From: an uncultured Sulfuricurvum sp.
GTDB lineage: Bacteria; Campylobacterota; Campylobacteria; Campylobacterales; Sulfurimonadaceae
DNA: 16,600 nucleotides
Reading direction: 5' to 3'
Assembly: GCF_937936435.1 (NCBI RefSeq)
Contig: NZ_CALDDG010000129.1
Span: 1 to 16,600 of the forward strand
In this document: positions 14,178 to 16,600 of the stretch, piece after piece
Numbering within the stretch: the stretch's first letter is position 1
Layout: the number at the start of each line of letters is the position of its first letter
The notes under the pieces: generated by a model
The model's input: the letters and a program-made list of their open reading frames with translations, nothing else
What the model was told of the DNA's origin: nothing
Database searches by the model: none
Program-made: the position numbers and the translations under genes

Positions 14178-15203
14178 TTATTCCACCATCTCTTCCGATT
14201 CACCCAACTGTAATACTCCCTGTTCGGCCAGTACTTGAACGGCATCGACGATTTTGCGTTGAGCCCCGTCGATATCTTTGACTTTGACCGCACCTAAAAA
14301 CTGCATCTCTTCGATAAAAGCATCTTTGGCCCGTTGGGACATATTGGCGTAAAACTTTTCTTTCAGCTCTTCCGCAGCGCTTTTGAGTGCCAGCATAAGA
14401 TCATTTTTATCGACCGATTTGAGAATCTCTCGGATAGCGTTGCCGTCTAAATCGACAATGTCTTCGAACGTGAACATCATCTCTTTAATCGAAACGGAGA
14501 GCTCTTGATCCAGCTGTTCGATTTGTGTGAGGGTGGTTTTCGCGGTTTTTGTTCCCAGACGATTGAAGATATCGGCCACCGCTCGCGGTCCTCCGACTTC
14601 GACTTTATAGCTCGCGAGATATTCGAGTTTGGATTCAAGCACGGCACTGACACGTTTGACGATTGCCGGAGAAATATCTCCGAGTTTTGCCATTCGGATC
14701 GCTATTTCGGCGCGTAATTCGTCCGGGAAAATATAAAGCGTCTCCGCCGCCGCTGAGGGTTCCATGTGCGCCAAAATCAGCGCGACGGTCTGAGGATGTT
14801 CGTTTATTATAAAATCGGCCAGCTGCTGGGGTTTGATTTTCGTGAGATAAGCGAAGTTTTGGCTGTTGTGGATCGATTTGGAGAGACGATCCATCACCTT
14901 TTTGGCTTCATCCGCTCCCAATGCTTTGTAGAGCAGTTCACGGGCGTATTCCATACCGCCGCTGTTGATATATTGGTTTGATTGGACAATGGTGTAAAAC
15001 TCTTCCAAAATGGCTGCGGCGATATTTTTTTCGACCGAACGGCTGTTGGCGATGTATTTGGAAATCTGGGTAATGGATTCGATATTCATGCGAGAAAAAA
15101 TGGCGGCAGTGGTATCTTCACCCAACTGCATGAGCAATATGGCGATTTTTTCCGTCATTCCCATTTCGTCAAAAACAGCCTGCTGTGTCGCATCTAGATT
15201 CAT
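14178..15203 (-). CDS. fliG: Flagellar motor switch protein FliG
   Basis: FliG, 341 aa, the C-ring protein that binds FliF (N-terminal domain) and MotA (C-terminal domain) to make torque and switch direction. The middle domain has the EHPQT motif (135-139) for FliM binding, the hinge region has MMFTFEDIV (242-250), and the C-terminal torque helix region carries LKEKF with K281 and IEEM with E298-E299, conserving the charges known from E. coli R281 and D288-D289. Length is normal for the family (about 330-345). The start ATG 15203 has GGAG 8 bases upstream; two earlier in-frame ATGs (15245, 15230) are weaker, and 15245 would be within a few bases of the predicted transcription start. It stands alone here, whereas fliG is usually next to fliF and fliH. 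Confidence 0.95.
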   Translation of the reverse strand: MNLDATQQAVFDEMGMTEKIAILLMQLGEDTTAAIFSRMNIESITQISKYIANSRSVEKNIAAAILEEFYTIVQSNQYINSGGMEYARELLYKALGADEAKKVMDRLSKSIHNSQNFAYLTKIKPQQLADFIINEHPQTVALILAHMEPSAAAETLYIFPDELRAEIAIRMAKLGDISPAIVKRVSAVLESKLEYLASYKVEVGGPRAVADIFNRLGTKTAKTTLTQIEQLDQELSVSIKEMMFTFEDIVDLDGNAIREILKSVDKNDLMLALKSAAEELKEKFYANMSQRAKDAFIEEMQFLGAVKVKDIDGAQRKIVDAVQVLAEQGVLQLGESEEMVE

Positions 15204-15255
15204 ACGTTCTGCTCCGCTCGTATGAGTCATAAGGAGCAGACTCATTAGTACCGCA

Positions 15256-15261
15256 AGTATA
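15256..15261 (-). promoter_or_regulatory. Extended -10 promoter (TGCTATACT) for fliG
   Basis: TGCTATACT on the minus strand is one base off the TGCTATAAT seen three times elsewhere in the window. The expected start near 15249 leaves a leader of about 46 bases to ATG 15203. No sigma54 (GG-N10-GC) or clear sigma28 element was found, so fliG here seems to be under the housekeeping sigma factor. Confidence 0.55.
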
Positions 15262-15345
15262 GCAGAGAGATGGTTTGCCTTTAGCCTTATTACAAAACAA
15301 GATGACTATTTAATACGTGTAGGATTGCTGTTAGGGTATCTTCGA

Positions 15346-15351
15346 TATAAT
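15346..15351 (+). promoter_or_regulatory. -10 box (TATAAT) for proA
   Basis: TATAAT lies 24 bases before the proA ATG, with a start near 15358 and AAAGGA at 15364-15368 as ribosome site. It is divergent from the fliG promoter. The remaining 170-odd bases between fliG and proA hold nothing else recognisable. Confidence 0.55.
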
Positions 15352-15375
15352 TTTTGCAAAGCAAAGGATTTTATT

Positions 15376-16600
15376 ATGGAACATTTTTTAGAAAAAGCCA
15401 AATCCGCAAGCCGTACTTTAGCGACTCTAAGCGGAAGCGAACGCAACCGTATTTTACGGGAAATGGCGGAAGCCTTGCGTGCCAATACGATGAATATTAT
15501 CGAAGCCAATGCTATCGATATGCGTCATGCCGAAGAAGAAAATCTCTCTTCTTCACTCAAAGATCGACTCTTGCTGAATGAAAAACGGATCGAAGCAATG
15601 GCAGTCGCGATCGAAGAGATCGCCGCACTCAAAGATCCGATCGGCCGTGTTTTAGAAGGATGGGTCACCGAAACGGGATTGAAAATCGAAAAAGTGAGCA
15701 TCCCTATCGGGGTGATAGGGATCATTTACGAATCCCGCCCGAACGTCACCTCCGATACGGCGGCGTTGTGTTTTAAAAGTTCCAACGGCTGTGTTCTAAA
15801 GGGGGGGAAAGAGGCGGAGTCCTCGAACAAAATCATTGCGGATATTTTACAGCAGGTTTTGATCCGTAACGCCCTTCCGAAAGAGTTGGTCGCATTATTG
15901 CCTGACGCGTCGCGCGAGGGGGTAGCCAAACTGATCAAAATGGACCGTTACGTCGATCTGATCGTTCCGCGGGGCGGGGAGGCATTAATCCGGTTCGTCA
16001 GTCAAAACGCAACCGTTCCCGTCGTAAAGCACGATAAAGGGCAGTGTCATCTGTATGTTCATGCCCAAGCCAAAATTGAAGATGCCCTCCAAATAGCGAT
16101 CAATGCAAAAGTACAGCGCCCTTCGGCGTGCAACGCTATCGAGACGCTTTTGATCGACGATGCGATCGCACAAGAGGTATTGCCGCTTTTCAAAGAGGTC
16201 TTCGACAGAGAGAATACCGTACTAAAAGGGTGTCCTTTAACACGACAGATTATTGAAGTTGCCGAAGCGACGGACGAAGATTTCGATACCGAATACTTGG
16301 CGAACATTCTGAATATCCGGGTCGTTGACGGTATCGAGGGGGCGATCAGTCATATCGTCCGTTTCGGTTCCGGACACTCCGAGTCGATCATTACCGAAAA
16401 TATTACGGCGGCGGAACGATTCATGAACGCCATCGATGCAGCGGCGGTATATGTCAATGCATCGACCCGTTTTACCGACGGCGGAGAGTTCGGATTCGGC
16501 GCGGAGGTCGGAATCAGTACCAACAAACTGCACGCCCGCGGTCCGATGGGGGTCGAGGGATTGACGACGTACAAATATAAAATTTACGGTAAAGGACAAG
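15376..16600 (+). CDS. proA: Gamma-glutamyl phosphate reductase, right end cut off by the window
   Basis: ProA reduces gamma-glutamyl phosphate to glutamate semialdehyde with NADPH, the second step of proline synthesis in the cytoplasm. 408 codons are inside the window without a stop; family length (about 410-417) says only a few codons are missing. Motifs are IGVIGIIYESRPNVT (111-125, ALDH-type cofactor region), LKGGKEAESSN (141-151), the KHDKGQCHLYV region (218-228) and the catalytic cysteine C252 in QRPSACNAIETLL (247-259). The ATG has AAAGGA 7 bases upstream. proB is not in the window, so proA is not in a proBA operon on its left side; it could follow on the right. Confidence 0.97.
   Translation, partial: MEHFLEKAKSASRTLATLSGSERNRILREMAEALRANTMNIIEANAIDMRHAEEENLSSSLKDRLLLNEKRIEAMAVAIEEIAALKDPIGRVLEGWVTETGLKIEKVSIPIGVIGIIYESRPNVTSDTAALCFKSSNGCVLKGGKEAESSNKIIADILQQVLIRNALPKELVALLPDASREGVAKLIKMDRYVDLIVPRGGEALIRFVSQNATVPVVKHDKGQCHLYVHAQAKIEDALQIAINAKVQRPSACNAIETLLIDDAIAQEVLPLFKEVFDRENTVLKGCPLTRQIIEVAEATDEDFDTEYLANILNIRVVDGIEGAISHIVRFGSGHSESIITENITAAERFMNAIDAAAVYVNASTRFTDGGEFGFGAEVGISTNKLHARGPMGVEGLTTYKYKIYGKGQ

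Noticed and set aside
15204..15245. ATG 15245 or 15230 as the fliG start
   Set aside because: 15245 is within a few bases of the predicted transcription start, neither has a ribosome site, and ATG 15203 with GGAG gives the usual FliG length.
15204..15300. Sigma54-type promoter for fliG
   Set aside because: No GG-N10-GC pair with the right flanks was found; the GG and GC present are 14 bases apart.
1..16600. CRISPR arrays, IS elements, tRNAs, phage or toxin-antitoxin genes
   Set aside because: No repeated spacer pattern, terminal inverted repeats, cloverleaf segments or matching proteins were seen on either strand.

Overview
The window looks like chromosomal DNA of a sulfur-oxidising Campylobacterota (Epsilonproteobacteria), most like Sulfuricurvum or Sulfurimonas; the base composition by eye (neither AT-rich nor GC-rich) fits Sulfuricurvum better. 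The evidence is the L28 tail followed by a two-TM K+ channel (the rpmB/K-channel pair also seen in Helicobacter pylori), the repeated TGCTATAAT-type extended -10 promoters, an HspR-type (HAIR-like) operator at grpE-dnaK, and the protein types. This assignment is inference; no 16S or other marker is present.

Layout. Positions 1-5835 are a plus-strand housekeeping run: the end of rpmB, a K+ channel with an RCK domain, argJ (arginine biosynthesis), prs (PRPP synthesis), lepA (EF4) and comF. Positions 5807-11455 are a minus-strand block read right to left: a DASS/SLC13-type anion transporter, an AsmA-like membrane-anchored protein coupled to it by an ATGA overlap, a tandem-domain SagB/ThcOx-type nitroreductase, and an orphan six-TM hybrid-free sensor histidine kinase. 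The kinase runs 29 bp into the convergent comF. Positions 11556-14143 are the heat-shock pair grpE-dnaK, with a near-ideal sigma70 promoter overlapped by the HAIR-like repeat and two tandem stem-loops between the genes. fliG (minus) follows convergently with a GC-rich hairpin between. A divergent promoter region then leads into proA (proline biosynthesis), which runs off the right edge probably a few codons before its stop.

How the genes work together. Most of the window is core metabolism and chaperones. Links are modest: argJ and proA both handle glutamate-derived amino-acid synthesis, and Prs makes the PRPP that phosphoribosyltransferase-fold proteins such as ComF resemble in binding. The only accessory-looking part is the minus-strand transporter/AsmA-like/nitroreductase/kinase block; its shared function is not evident from sequence.

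I found no mobile element, CRISPR array, tRNA, rRNA or phage gene. All gaps are under 300 bases and each is described below. The best leads are the regulatory structures (HAIR-like site without an adjacent hrcA, grpE-dnaK tandem hairpins, start-proximal hairpins at the K+ channel and the nitroreductase) and the K+ channel RCK domain lacking the Rossmann glycines. I see no convincing undescribed multi-gene system.
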